DNA of 64,000 bases from Planctomycetota bacterium. GTDB taxonomy: Bacteria; Planctomycetota; UBA8108; JACQVS01. Position 1 is the stretch's first letter; each line of letters opens with the position of its first letter. Where the stretch lies: assembly GCA_028280485.1 (NCBI GenBank), contig JANQLS010000003.1, positions 1 to 64,000 of the forward strand, given 5' to 3'. Position numbers and translations under genes: made by a program. Below the pieces are notes generated by a model, which was given only the letters and a program-made list of their open reading frames with translations, searched no databases and was not told the DNA's origin. This document shows, piece by piece, positions 33,576 through 41,310 of this stretch.

Positions 33576-34515
33576 CACATTCCTCCGTTACTCCAGAGAC
33601 GAGGTACAGGACTGCCATTCGTACGGCAAGGCCATTGGAAACTTGATCGAGGATCACTGAGCGGGGTCCGTCAGCCACACCCGGCGTGATCTCTACCCCT
33701 CGGTTGATCGGGCCGGGGTGAAGGACGATCGCATCTTCTTTCGCTCGCGAGAGTCTCTGCTTATTCAAGCCAAAGAGTTTGGAGTACTCTCTCAAGCTGG
33801 GAAACATCTTGTTGTCTTGACGTTCCAACTGAATGCGCAGCATGTTGAAGACATCGACTTCGGGAACGATTTCGTCGAGGTCGTGGCAAACTTTAACCCC
33901 TAAGGATTCTAAAGATTGAGGCACGAGTGTGGGCGGCCCCACGACGTAAACTTCAGCTCCTAATGTTCTCAGACCGAAGATATTGGAACGCGCCACTCGG
34001 CTGTGACCGATATCCCCGACGATGGCCACCTTCAATCCCTCGATAGACTTTTCTCTCTTTTGAAGGCTTTCACGAATGGTATAGATATCGAGAAGCCCCT
34101 GCGTGGGATGTTCGTGAGCGCCATCTCCCGCGTTAACCACACTGGCATTCACCTTCTTAGCAATCTGTAGTGGAGCTCCCGCACTGGAGTGACGAACCGT
34201 CAGGATGTCGACTCCCATGGCTTCGATATTTTTCGCGGTGTCGGTTAAGCATTCCCCCTTCTTCGCAGAGCTTGAAGAGCCCGTGAAATTAATCACATCT
34301 GCTGAAAGTCTCGCCCCGGCAAGCTCAAACGATATACGCGTTCTGGTAGAGGGTTCAAAGAAAAGGTTCACCATGACCTTGCCCCGTAAGGCAGGTACTT
34401 TTTTTACGCTTCGGGTCGAGACACTTCTGAATCCATCGGCAGTGGTTAAGATCGCGTTCAACTCATCGAGACTGAGCTTCTCTAAACCTAAGAGATGTTT
34501 TCGTTTCCACTCCAT
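33559..34515 (-). CDS. pyrB: Aspartate carbamoyltransferase catalytic subunit
   Basis: 318 residues. It makes carbamoyl-aspartate from carbamoyl phosphate and aspartate, an early committed step of pyrimidine synthesis. The carbamoyl-phosphate loop STRTRISFE, the catalytic loop [24 protein letters not shown] and [12 protein letters not shown] are intact. Strong ribosome binding site (GGAGG). It overlaps the dihydroorotase-like gene, and no pyrI regulatory subunit is seen. Confidence 0.96.
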   Translation of the reverse strand: MEWKRKHLLGLEKLSLDELNAILTTADGFRSVSTRSVKKVPALRGKVMVNLFFEPSTRTRISFELAGARLSADVINFTGSSSSAKKGECLTDTAKNIEAMGVDILTVRHSSAGAPLQIAKKVNASVVNAGDGAHEHPTQGLLDIYTIRESLQKREKSIEGLKVAIVGDIGHSRVARSNIFGLRTLGAEVYVVGPPTLVPQSLESLGVKVCHDLDEIVPEVDVFNMLRIQLERQDNKMFPSLREYSKLFGLNKQRLSRAKEDAIVLHPGPINRGVEITPGVADGPRSVILDQVSNGLAVRMAVLYLVSGVTEECDGELE

Positions 34516-34624
34516 TAGAACCTCCCCCCCGCGACTGAGACCCCATCCTCAAATGAGACACTGGGAGAACGAAAGAAAGGTCTCCCTAGCGAATCTCGTT
34601 GTCGTTTCTCGATTTTAAAAAAAC

Positions 34625-35203
34625 TCATACTCGGGGTAGATCCTTTTTGGAAAGAAGAACCTGGTCACCACCGGGATCGATCTCTTCCAAGCGAACTTGA
34701 ATTCTATCGTTGCGATCCGTTTGGACGACTCTTCCTACGATATCAGCCCGAATCGGAAGTTCGTGATGGCCCCGATCGATCAAAGTTGCGAGTAAAATTT
34801 GCAGGGGCCGGCCGTAGTCGAGAATCTGCTCGATCGCCGCTCGAACTGTTCTTCCGCTAAAGAGGACGTCGTCGACGAGGATGATCCTCTGACCATCTAC
34901 AGAAAATTCTATCTCAGTGCCTAAAACCCGAGGCTGATTGTGCTGAAGATGGTAATCGTCGCGGTAGAGAGAGATATCGACTTCCCCGTACTCAAGGTCC
35001 GTGGTCGTCGCCTTAAATTCTTCGAAGAGGCGTTTGGCGAGAACGGCCCCGCGACGTTTTATTCCCACCAAAGCCCAGGGCTCCCCCGGCTGGATGATCG
35101 CTCTCAATTGAGCCTGCCAGTCAGAGTAGACTTGGCTAAACTCTTCTTGACCTAGCAAAACGTCGGGCTTTGAGGCCGATTCTTTGGGAGTTTCACTCGT
35201 CAT
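34625..35203 (-). CDS. pyrR: PyrR bifunctional pyrimidine regulator / uracil phosphoribosyltransferase
   Basis: About 192 residues from the ATG at 35203; a TTG at 35227 overlapping the upstream stop is possible. PRPP loop IILVDDVLFSGRTVRAAI and the LVGIKRRGAVLAKRL and LIDRGHHELPIRADIVGR segments are typical. PyrR binds pyr mRNA leaders in Firmicutes; here it sits in the pyr operon, but I found no attenuator in the 109-nt gap before pyrB, so its regulatory role is uncertain and it may act as a phosphoribosyltransferase. Confidence 0.93.
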   Translation of the reverse strand: MTSETPKESASKPDVLLGQEEFSQVYSDWQAQLRAIIQPGEPWALVGIKRRGAVLAKRLFEEFKATTTDLEYGEVDISLYRDDYHLQHNQPRVLGTEIEFSVDGQRIILVDDVLFSGRTVRAAIEQILDYGRPLQILLATLIDRGHHELPIRADIVGRVVQTDRNDRIQVRLEEIDPGGDQVLLSKKDLPRV

Positions 35204-35223
35204 TCGAGTCTTTCTTTCATGTG

Positions 35224-36444
35224 TCAATCAAATGGGAAGTTCGCAGAAAAACCGAAGCATTCTATGAAAGCAGCCTGAACATCGTCAACCTCGTTCAGCT
35301 TGATTCGTTGAAAGAGGTGAGAATATTTGTCGCGAAGAGTTTGAGTAAATGGAAGCGGGGCTAAATCTTGCTCGTTCTGAGGACCTAACCAGTGTTTGAG
35401 AATTTTCAACTTCAGCTCGCGCAGTCCCTCCCCCTTAAGTGCCGAAACTTGGAGCTCTCCATCTGAACGGGAGCGGACTGGGGAGTCCTGATCAGATTTC
35501 GTCCAAATGGGCATCCAAACACACCGAGGTTGCTCATTCGAACGGAAGGGTTTCCAACTGTCACTCGAACCTTCGGGGTCACAAAGCCACAGCAAGGCAT
35601 CGCATTCCGTCGCTTTCACTTTTGCGATTCCGGCCTGTTCGACGGGGTCGATTTCTCCCTCCTCACGAATTCCCGCCGAATCCATCCACAAAATGGGATA
35701 GCCTTCGATCTCACCCAATTCTTCGATGAGGTCGCGAGTCGTCCCGGCCTTCGGGGAAACCACCACTCGTTCTTCTCCTACCAAGGCATTGAAGAGAGTC
35801 GATTTTCCGGCATTGGGAATCCCAGCCAGAAGGATTCTCAGAGGTTCTCCCAGTCGAATCGCTTGGGAGGAAGCTTGGAGTTGAGCCTCCATAGCGTCCA
35901 ACAGTTGCTGGCGATCGAGGCGCTTCTCCAAAAAGGCACTCAGCAAATCGCGAAGGGATTCAGTGAGAGCTCCCTGAATGATTTGATGAAAGTAGAGGGC
36001 AGCCCGTTCCGTCTTAGCTTTCAACAAGAGGGGATAGGCCTCAGGAGCGAAGGGGTCGAGTCGCCCCGCCTGCCTTCCTAAATCGAGGAGTTCTTCCATT
36101 GTAACTTGGCGAGCTCCCTTGCGAACAAAGAGATCCAAAATCTCTTCGGTGATCGTAACTCCTCCGTGACAACCGATGGAGTAGTGAGGCAGGGAGCACC
36201 AACTTAAGTGAGAATCGACCTGGCTGACGACGACATCGTCGAGCGGAGTGCCGTCTTCAGACTTAAGAATTCCGAGATGAGCTCGCTCGGGCGAGAAGTT
36301 TGCGTTCTTTGCAACTTTCAAACTTCTCTGAATGCACTCTCGGCTCTTCTCTCCATACACCTCGATGATCGCGATTCCTCCCATACCGGGAGCCGTGGAT
36401 CGGTGAACGAGGAGGTCTGAGTTGAGATCAGGTGAAGAGTTCAA
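35224..36444 (-). CDS. mnmE: Divergent MnmE (TrmE)-like tRNA-modification GTPase
   Basis: 406 residues from a TTG (no ATG nearby). The N-terminal TrmE-type domain is shortened (APGMGGIAIIEVYG, then CHGGVTITEEILDLF), followed by a helical domain carrying a G domain with G1 GIPNAGKST, G3 DSAG and G4 TKSD. Standard MnmE is about 450 residues and ends in C-[ILV]-G-K; here the equivalent appears to be CFGF followed by eight more residues, keeping the Cys but not the Lys. It may still form the wobble-uridine modification enzyme with MnmG, or be a specialised paralogue. First gene of the pyr operon. Confidence 0.82.
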   Translation of the reverse strand: MNSSPDLNSDLLVHRSTAPGMGGIAIIEVYGEKSRECIQRSLKVAKNANFSPERAHLGILKSEDGTPLDDVVVSQVDSHLSWCSLPHYSIGCHGGVTITEEILDLFVRKGARQVTMEELLDLGRQAGRLDPFAPEAYPLLLKAKTERAALYFHQIIQGALTESLRDLLSAFLEKRLDRQQLLDAMEAQLQASSQAIRLGEPLRILLAGIPNAGKSTLFNALVGEERVVVSPKAGTTRDLIEELGEIEGYPILWMDSAGIREEGEIDPVEQAGIAKVKATECDALLWLCDPEGSSDSWKPFRSNEQPRCVWMPIWTKSDQDSPVRSRSDGELQVSALKGEGLRELKLKILKHWLGPQNEQDLAPLPFTQTLRDKYSHLFQRIKLNEVDDVQAAFIECFGFSANFPFD

Positions 36445-36750
36445 AGGTTAGGAATGAAAACGAAAGACGAGGTGAATTCTGAACTAATAATGATTATGTA
36501 ATGGGATTATATCCTTTAGCACCCTGGCTTGCCCCTGGCCTTCGCTTAAAAAGAAGGAATTATTTCGAATATTAAAGTCGAAGGGGAATTTTATTGTGGC
36601 TCGTCTATTTCAAGCCCGAAGCGTAAGCGAGGGATCACTACGTCCTAATTGATGATATCGTTCTTTAGATTCGATTGACCTTTAAACACGTCATCGCTTC
36701 GCAAGGCTCGAAGGTCGAGCCTAGCACCATGGGAAATTGGATTTATAAAT
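36445..36750. other. Intergenic region with one dispersed repeat
   Basis: It lies between coaX (ends 36751) and the start of the mnmE-like gene, and carries the repeat copy at 36612-36634. No other feature. Confidence 0.55.
36612..36634 (+). repeat. Dispersed repeat, copy 4
   Basis: AAGCCCGAAGCGTAAGCGAG plus GGA, with the same TCTATTTC flank as copy 1. Confidence 0.8.
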
Positions 36751-37491
36751 TTAATGCTTTGATTGCGAATGTAGATAACAAAGCCTTAAGCCCTTCAAAA
36801 CTAATTCACTATCGACGCTATCAACAAGTGAAATTTTCGAAGCAAATTTATCAACATCTCCCCCTGTGGCCACAACTTTGATTTCTTCCCCTAACTGAGA
36901 TTGAATGTTTTTAAGTATGGATTCTATGCCTCCCGCAACCTGCCAAAAAATTCCGGCTTTTAGTGCCTCTTCAGTTGAACGGGCAATAAAGCCATCGGCT
37001 ATGGCTTCGGGATCGACTTGAGGAAGCCGGGGAGTCCACTCGTTGATGAGTTGACCCTGGGTGGAAGCCCCCATGAAGATCAACCCACCGAGGAATTCAC
37101 CTTTCGACGACCCCACATTGATCGTGATGGCAGTGCCGAAATCAACAGTGACGACGGCTTGATCGGGAAATTGATTCAAGGCAGAGAGGATGCCGAGTAA
37201 GCGATCGGTTCCGACTTCCGAAGTGTCGTGATAGGCATTCGGGAGCGAGAGAGAGAAATCTTTCCCTAACTGAGAACAGGCTACACCCGATGCCTTTAAA
37301 AACGATTGAATTTTGGAATCCCAATCCGGGCGTACCGAGGTGAGGACGCAAGGTCTTGCTTCAGTCTTTTCCAAGGGAATCAAAGACAGATCTATATCTT
37401 CATCCAACGGCAACACGCCCCGATGGGTAATCGTTGCATCATCAAAGAGAGCGTATCTAAGATTAGAATTGCCGATGGAGAGAGTGAGCAT
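36751..37491 (-). CDS. coaX: Type III pantothenate kinase
   Basis: About 246 residues from the ATG at 37491. It phosphorylates pantothenate as the first step of coenzyme A synthesis. VGTDRLLGILSAL (with the catalytic Asp), VTVDFGTAITIN and GGLIFMGA match the type III family of the acetate/sugar kinase fold. The first motif reads SIGNSN, where D-I-G-N-T-N is usual, so the Asp that normally contacts Mg-ATP is Ser. The gene lies 75 nt after pilT. Confidence 0.88.
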   Translation of the reverse strand: MLTLSIGNSNLRYALFDDATITHRGVLPLDEDIDLSLIPLEKTEARPCVLTSVRPDWDSKIQSFLKASGVACSQLGKDFSLSLPNAYHDTSEVGTDRLLGILSALNQFPDQAVVTVDFGTAITINVGSSKGEFLGGLIFMGASTQGQLINEWTPRLPQVDPEAIADGFIARSTEEALKAGIFWQVAGGIESILKNIQSQLGEEIKVVATGGDVDKFASKISLVDSVDSELVLKGLRLCYLHSQSKH

Positions 37492-37566
37492 CAATTGTGA
37501 TTAAGATCCTGCAAATCCAAGGACGAGTTCGGTAAAGGCCTGAACAAGCCCAGTGATTCTACCCGA

Positions 37567-38664
37567 TCAATAATCAAAATTGAAATCGGTGGCCATCGCG
37601 CCTTTGTAGATACCTTTGAGTTCGAGCTTGAGTTCTTCGGGGAAGTCTGAAGCTTTCAAAGCATCTTCCAAGGAGATGAGGTCACTCTGATAGAGTTTCT
37701 TCAAGGATTGGTTGAAGGTTTGACAACCGAAGTATTCGCCGTCTTTGATGACGTTGTAAAGCTCGACAGTTTTACCCGCAGCTAACAACTCTTTCACTGA
37801 AGGCGTGTCGGTCATCACTTCGATAGCGGGAACACGACCGGGTTCTCCCTTTTTAGGAATCAATCGTTGAGAGATGACTCCCTTGAGGATTAAACCTAAT
37901 TGAAGACGGATCAGTTCGTGTTGATGAGGTGGGAAGTAGTTGATGATCCGTTCAACGGTTTGAGTGGCATTCACAGTATGAAGAGTAGCTAAAACCAAGT
38001 GACCGGTTTCAGCCGCGGAAAGAGCCGCTTCCATCGTTTCGCGATCCCGCATCTCACCGATGAAAATGACATCGGGACTTTGACGAACCGCGTACTTGAG
38101 GGCTTCCGTAAAGGTAGGTACATCGATACCGATCTCTCTCTGATCGATGATGCATTTTTTATCTTTAAACATAAATTCGATCGGATCCTCGATCGTCAGA
38201 ATATGTTTATTGAAGTTGTCGTTGATGTAATTGAGCATCGCCGCGAGAGTGGTCGACTTACCACTACCCGTGGTTCCCGTCACCAAAATCAATCCCCGAT
38301 TTTGAGATGACAAGTCGAGCATCACCTTATCGGGAAGCTTCAAATCATCAAACGTCGAAGCCTTACTTTGGATATGCCTAAAGACAAACCCCAATGTTCC
38401 CTTTTGACGAAAGATGTTCACACGGAAACGCCCAATCCCGGGAAGCTCGTAAGCTACATCCACATCGGTTTTTCCGTGAAAGTTTTCTTTCTTCGAGTCT
38501 TCGATGATCTCGTAGATCTCGAAGGCATCCTGAGGAGTGATCTCATCGGTATCAAGAAAGTGAACCGTTCCATCGATTCTCAACGATGGAGGACTTCCCA
38601 CCTTGATGAATAGGTCAGAAGATTTCTCAATCACCATCTTGCGTAGCATCTCGTGAAGTTCCAT
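37567..38664 (-). CDS. pilT: Type IV pilus retraction ATPase PilT
   Basis: 365 residues. A cytoplasmic hexameric ATPase that depolymerises the pilus for twitching. An N-terminal PAS-like domain is followed by Walker A (GTTGSGKST), the Asp box (LTIEDPIEF), Walker B (VIFIGEMRDRETMEAAL), the His box (LATLHTVNATQT) and a C-terminal helical part. The usual AIRNLIRE motif of PilT reads SVKELLAAG, so it may be closer to a PilU-type or divergent PilT. It is separated from the pilM-Q cluster by about 7 kb, next to coaX. Confidence 0.94.
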   Translation of the reverse strand: MELHEMLRKMVIEKSSDLFIKVGSPPSLRIDGTVHFLDTDEITPQDAFEIYEIIEDSKKENFHGKTDVDVAYELPGIGRFRVNIFRQKGTLGFVFRHIQSKASTFDDLKLPDKVMLDLSSQNRGLILVTGTTGSGKSTTLAAMLNYINDNFNKHILTIEDPIEFMFKDKKCIIDQREIGIDVPTFTEALKYAVRQSPDVIFIGEMRDRETMEAALSAAETGHLVLATLHTVNATQTVERIINYFPPHQHELIRLQLGLILKGVISQRLIPKKGEPGRVPAIEVMTDTPSVKELLAAGKTVELYNVIKDGEYFGCQTFNQSLKKLYQSDLISLEDALKASDFPEELKLELKGIYKGAMATDFNFDY

Positions 38665-38966
38665 GAACCCAGCTCCTCAGGGTAGTGTGTACACTCGGGC
38701 GAAGACCATCGTGTTCAAAAAACGATGATCGAGTTTTTAAGGAATTTAAGGGATCGATACACTCTGGGCGCATTAATCCGAAGAAGTATACAACAGGTAA
38801 TCTAGAGCGACGAGCTATTGGGAAGAGGGCAAGATTATGAGACGGTATAGGAAGATGTAAGGCCAATAATGTGTCAGTTATTGGAAATGGGCTCAATTTT
38901 GGACAGTTTATAAGGTAGTAGGCACACGCTGTGTGCCGTTTTTAATACATATTCGAACAGCATTCC

Positions 38967-38989
38967 AAGCCCGAAGCGTGAGCGAGGGA
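38967..38989 (+). repeat. Dispersed repeat, copy 5
   Basis: AAGCCCGAAGCGTGAGCGAG plus GGA, inner left arm of the nested structure. Confidence 0.8.
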
Positions 38990-39097
38990 TGCTATTAACT
39001 AATCGACAATTTTGGTTATGGAATTTCGTTCGGTTTGAATGCGCGCTTGCGCGTGGCCTGAAGCAGGTTAGCGTTTTTCAACGGAATAGATGCCAGC

Positions 39098-39119
39098 CCC
39101 TCGCTGACACTTCGGGCTT
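39098..39119 (-). repeat. Dispersed repeat, copy 6 (inverted)
   Basis: On the minus strand ATTTCAAGCCCGAAGTGTCA, then GCGAGGG; inner right arm. Confidence 0.8.
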
Positions 39120-39207
39120 GAAATGGGATTGCTTAGATTCTTAATGAATTTAAAGTACTTTAAGAGAGGTAATTCGTTTCGAATAGACGGCACACAGCGT
39201 GTGCCAA

Positions 39208-40224
39208 CTACCCTGAACGAATTCTTGAATCGATGTAGTTTAAGAATTGATCGATGCCGTAGCCGGTGGCGGAGGAGAGGAGGAGAACCTCACAGCCGAG
39301 CTTCTCGCCGACTTCTTTGGCGAAGGATTGGGCTTCTTCTTCGGGTAAGAGGTCACATTTAGAGAGAACCACACAGCGAGGCTTTTTACTTAGGACTTCG
39401 CTAAACTGAGCGAGTTCATTTTCGATGGTCGTATAGTTTTTTAAGAGTTCATCGAGTTCTAAGGTTTCGACGGAAAGTAAATGCGCGAGGTAGCCCGTAC
39501 GCTCAACGTGTCGAAGAAATTCGATGCCTAAACCTTGCCCCTTATGGGCACCTTCGATGAGTCCAGGGATGTCGGCGAAGACTAAACGCCGCAAGGAATC
39601 TAATTCGGCGATGCCTAAATTGGGCTGTAAAGTGGTAAAGGGGTAATCAGCGATCTTGGGGCGAGCCGCTGATAAACGCGAAAGTAATGTCGACTTCCCG
39701 GCATTCGGCAATCCCACCAAACCGACATCGGCTAAGAGCTTGAGTTCTAAGTAAATCTTTCGCTCGATAGAGGGGCCACCTTCTTCCGCTTCTCGGGGAA
39801 CTTGATGCGTTGCCGTAGCAAAGGCTTTATTTCCTCGACCACCTTTTCCCCCTTTGGCGATAATCTGTCGTTGGCCTTCAGATGCCAAATCGGCAATCGG
39901 AGCAGCTTCTCGGGGATCGCCTTCGTCAGGAACGATCCGGGCGATCGTACCCACCGGAACTTTGATCACCAAATCCTCGCCTTGCTTTCCAGCCATGTTT
40001 TTACCCTGGCCCGGTTTCCCATTGGGAGCGAAGTAATGAATACGACGAGATAAGTCAACGAGTGTGGTCAACTGATGGGTCGCCTCCAGGATCACACTCC
40101 CCCCCACACCGCCATCACCACCGTCAGGCCCACCCTTAGGGATGTATTTCTCACGGCGAAACGAAACACAACCGTTTCCGCCTTTCCCGCTTCGAATATG
40201 GATTACGGCTTCATCGACAAACAT
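39208..40224 (-). CDS. obg: Obg/CgtA GTPase
   Basis: 338 residues. An essential GTPase acting in 50S ribosome assembly and stress signalling. The glycine-rich OBG domain is intact (MFVDEAVIHIRSGKGGNGCV, then KGGPDGGDGGVGG). The G domain has G1 GLPNAGKST, G2 DYPFTTLQPN, G3 DIPGLIEGA and G4 LSKCD (usual form N-K-x-D). There is no C-terminal OCT extension. It forms the classical rplU-rpmA-obg order, but a strong terminator separates it from rpmA. Confidence 0.96.
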   Translation of the reverse strand: MFVDEAVIHIRSGKGGNGCVSFRREKYIPKGGPDGGDGGVGGSVILEATHQLTTLVDLSRRIHYFAPNGKPGQGKNMAGKQGEDLVIKVPVGTIARIVPDEGDPREAAPIADLASEGQRQIIAKGGKGGRGNKAFATATHQVPREAEEGGPSIERKIYLELKLLADVGLVGLPNAGKSTLLSRLSAARPKIADYPFTTLQPNLGIAELDSLRRLVFADIPGLIEGAHKGQGLGIEFLRHVERTGYLAHLLSVETLELDELLKNYTTIENELAQFSEVLSKKPRCVVLSKCDLLPEEEAQSFAKEVGEKLGCEVLLLSSATGYGIDQFLNYIDSRIRSG

Positions 40225-40248
40225 GAGGGATACGCTCGATTAACTAAC

Positions 40249-40299
40249 AAAAAAATTGGCCTCTCACTTTGACGTCACGACGTCAAGATGAGAAGCCAA
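40249..40299 (-). terminator. Terminator between rpmA and obg
   Basis: A long stem (TTGGC, TCTCA and TTGACGTC segments pairing with GACGTCAA, TGAGA and GCCAA), with a seven-T run on the minus strand. Stops the rplU-rpmA transcript before obg; read-through may set Obg levels. Confidence 0.88.
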
Positions 40300-40328
40300 G
40301 AGGAGCGGAACAAGGAGTTCTGCTAAAT

Positions 40329-40356
40329 TTTTATTTCCCGTTGATTCAACAGGAAA
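40329..40356. repeat. Palindromic hairpin similar to 27556-27584
   Basis: TTTATTTCCCGTTG-ATT-CAACAGGAAATA forms a stem with one mismatch. Its core TTCC-GTT / AAC-GGAA matches the hairpin beside hpt, suggesting a small repeat family. Confidence 0.5.
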
Positions 40357-40371
40357 TATGCCGAGGTGGGA

Positions 40372-40623
40372 TCAACTGCCTTCAACTGGCAATACGTTGA
40401 TGCGACGACGAGTGTCGAATTGAACGTTCCCGTCGACCACACTGAAGATGGTGTAGTCTTTTCCCATCATGACATTCTTACCAGGCTTGAAACGAGTTCC
40501 ACACTGGCGAACGATGATTTGACCGGGCTTAACCTTTTCACCACCGTATTTCTTGATTCCGCGATACTGGGGATTCGAATCGCGACCATTTCTGGTTGAA
40601 CCTTGTCCTTTTTTATGTGCCAT
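40372..40623 (-). CDS. rpmA: 50S ribosomal protein L27
   Basis: 83 residues of typical length. It begins [16 protein letters not shown], so it has the short N-terminus that reaches the peptidyl transferase centre without a cleavable extension. [20 protein letters not shown] is the family core. Confidence 0.97.
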   Translation of the reverse strand: MAHKKGQGSTRNGRDSNPQYRGIKKYGGEKVKPGQIIVRQCGTRFKPGKNVMMGKDYTIFSVVDGNVQFDTRRRINVLPVEGS

Positions 40624-40724
40624 GGATAGCCTCTCAATTTGCTGGGTCTTACGTTGACGTTCCCAAAAAGTTGGAACAGATTCATATCAGCCCAGAAGTT
40701 TATATTTTATCTTCTAGATCCAGA

Positions 40725-41042
40725 TTAACCGGCGATCGAGTCCACTTTGATACGAGTGTACTTTTGACGATGCCCGGTACGGGTGCGTGAAGCTTTACGT
40801 CGACGGAATTTGGCCACGATCAGCTTATCGCCTTTTACATCGCCAATCACTGTAGCGGTTACTTTCGCACCAGAAACAGTAGGTGTTCCAATCTTGGCTT
40901 CAGAGCCTTCTGAAGAAACGAGAAGAACCTCAGGAAATTCGAGAGTCGAGCCGGGTTCGGCTGATTCACGATATTCGATATCGAGGGTCATTCCTTCGCT
41001 AACGCGGTATTGATGGCCGCCATCTTTAATCACCGCTTCCAT
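40725..41042 (-). CDS. rplU: 50S ribosomal protein L21
   Basis: 105 residues; a 23S rRNA-binding subunit. MEAVIKDGGHQYRVSEGMTL and the C-terminal KFRRRKASRTRTGHRQKYT are diagnostic. It precedes rpmA by 101 nt. Confidence 0.97.
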   Translation of the reverse strand: MEAVIKDGGHQYRVSEGMTLDIEYRESAEPGSTLEFPEVLLVSSEGSEAKIGTPTVSGAKVTATVIGDVKGDKLIVAKFRRRKASRTRTGHRQKYTRIKVDSIAG

Positions 41043-41310
41043 GGTGTCACCTTCTTTAACCTTAAAACTACTTTAACTACGAGCGTTCAACAAACTGAAG
41101 CTCAAATGTTTTACTGACTTGCTTCTACGTTTCAAAAGAAACAATTACCGAGTTGGAATCAACTCGGACGCGAGCGAGGCTACTTAGCCGAAGCTCGTCG
41201 GAGTGGAAGCAAATCGGAGATTTGCTGTAACGGTTGGAACCACTCCTTAGGAGCTTGATCCAACTTAAATAGGCACTGCTCCGTAGGGAGCTTGATTCCA
41301 CTTGATCGAA
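41043..41310. other. Hairpin-rich leader between rne and rplU
   Basis: Several short stem-loops: CCGAGTTG-GAAT-CAACTCGG, GAGCGAGGCT-ACTT-AGCC-GAA-GCTC, GCAAATC-GGA-GATTTGC, and two imperfect direct repeats each carrying CTCC-TAGGAG and AGCTTGAT. It could be an L21 leader, an rne 3' structure or accumulated repeats. Confidence 0.45.

Larger units (their letters stand above)
38665..39207. other. Intergenic region with nested inverted repeats
   Basis: Between the start of pilT and the end of obg. The 300-bp core (38914-39212) consists of two nested pairs of inverted repeats; no gene is credible. Confidence 0.75.
38914..39212. repeat. Composite of two nested inverted-repeat pairs
   Basis: Outer pair: GGTAGT-N-GGCACACGCTGTGTGCCGT at 38914-38939 and its inverse at 39187-39212; each arm itself contains the palindrome GGCACACGCTGTGTGCC. 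Inner pair: copies 5 and 6 of the dispersed 22-bp repeat (38967-38989 forward, 39098-39119 inverted). The right end overlaps the last codons of obg by 5 nt. Confidence 0.8.
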
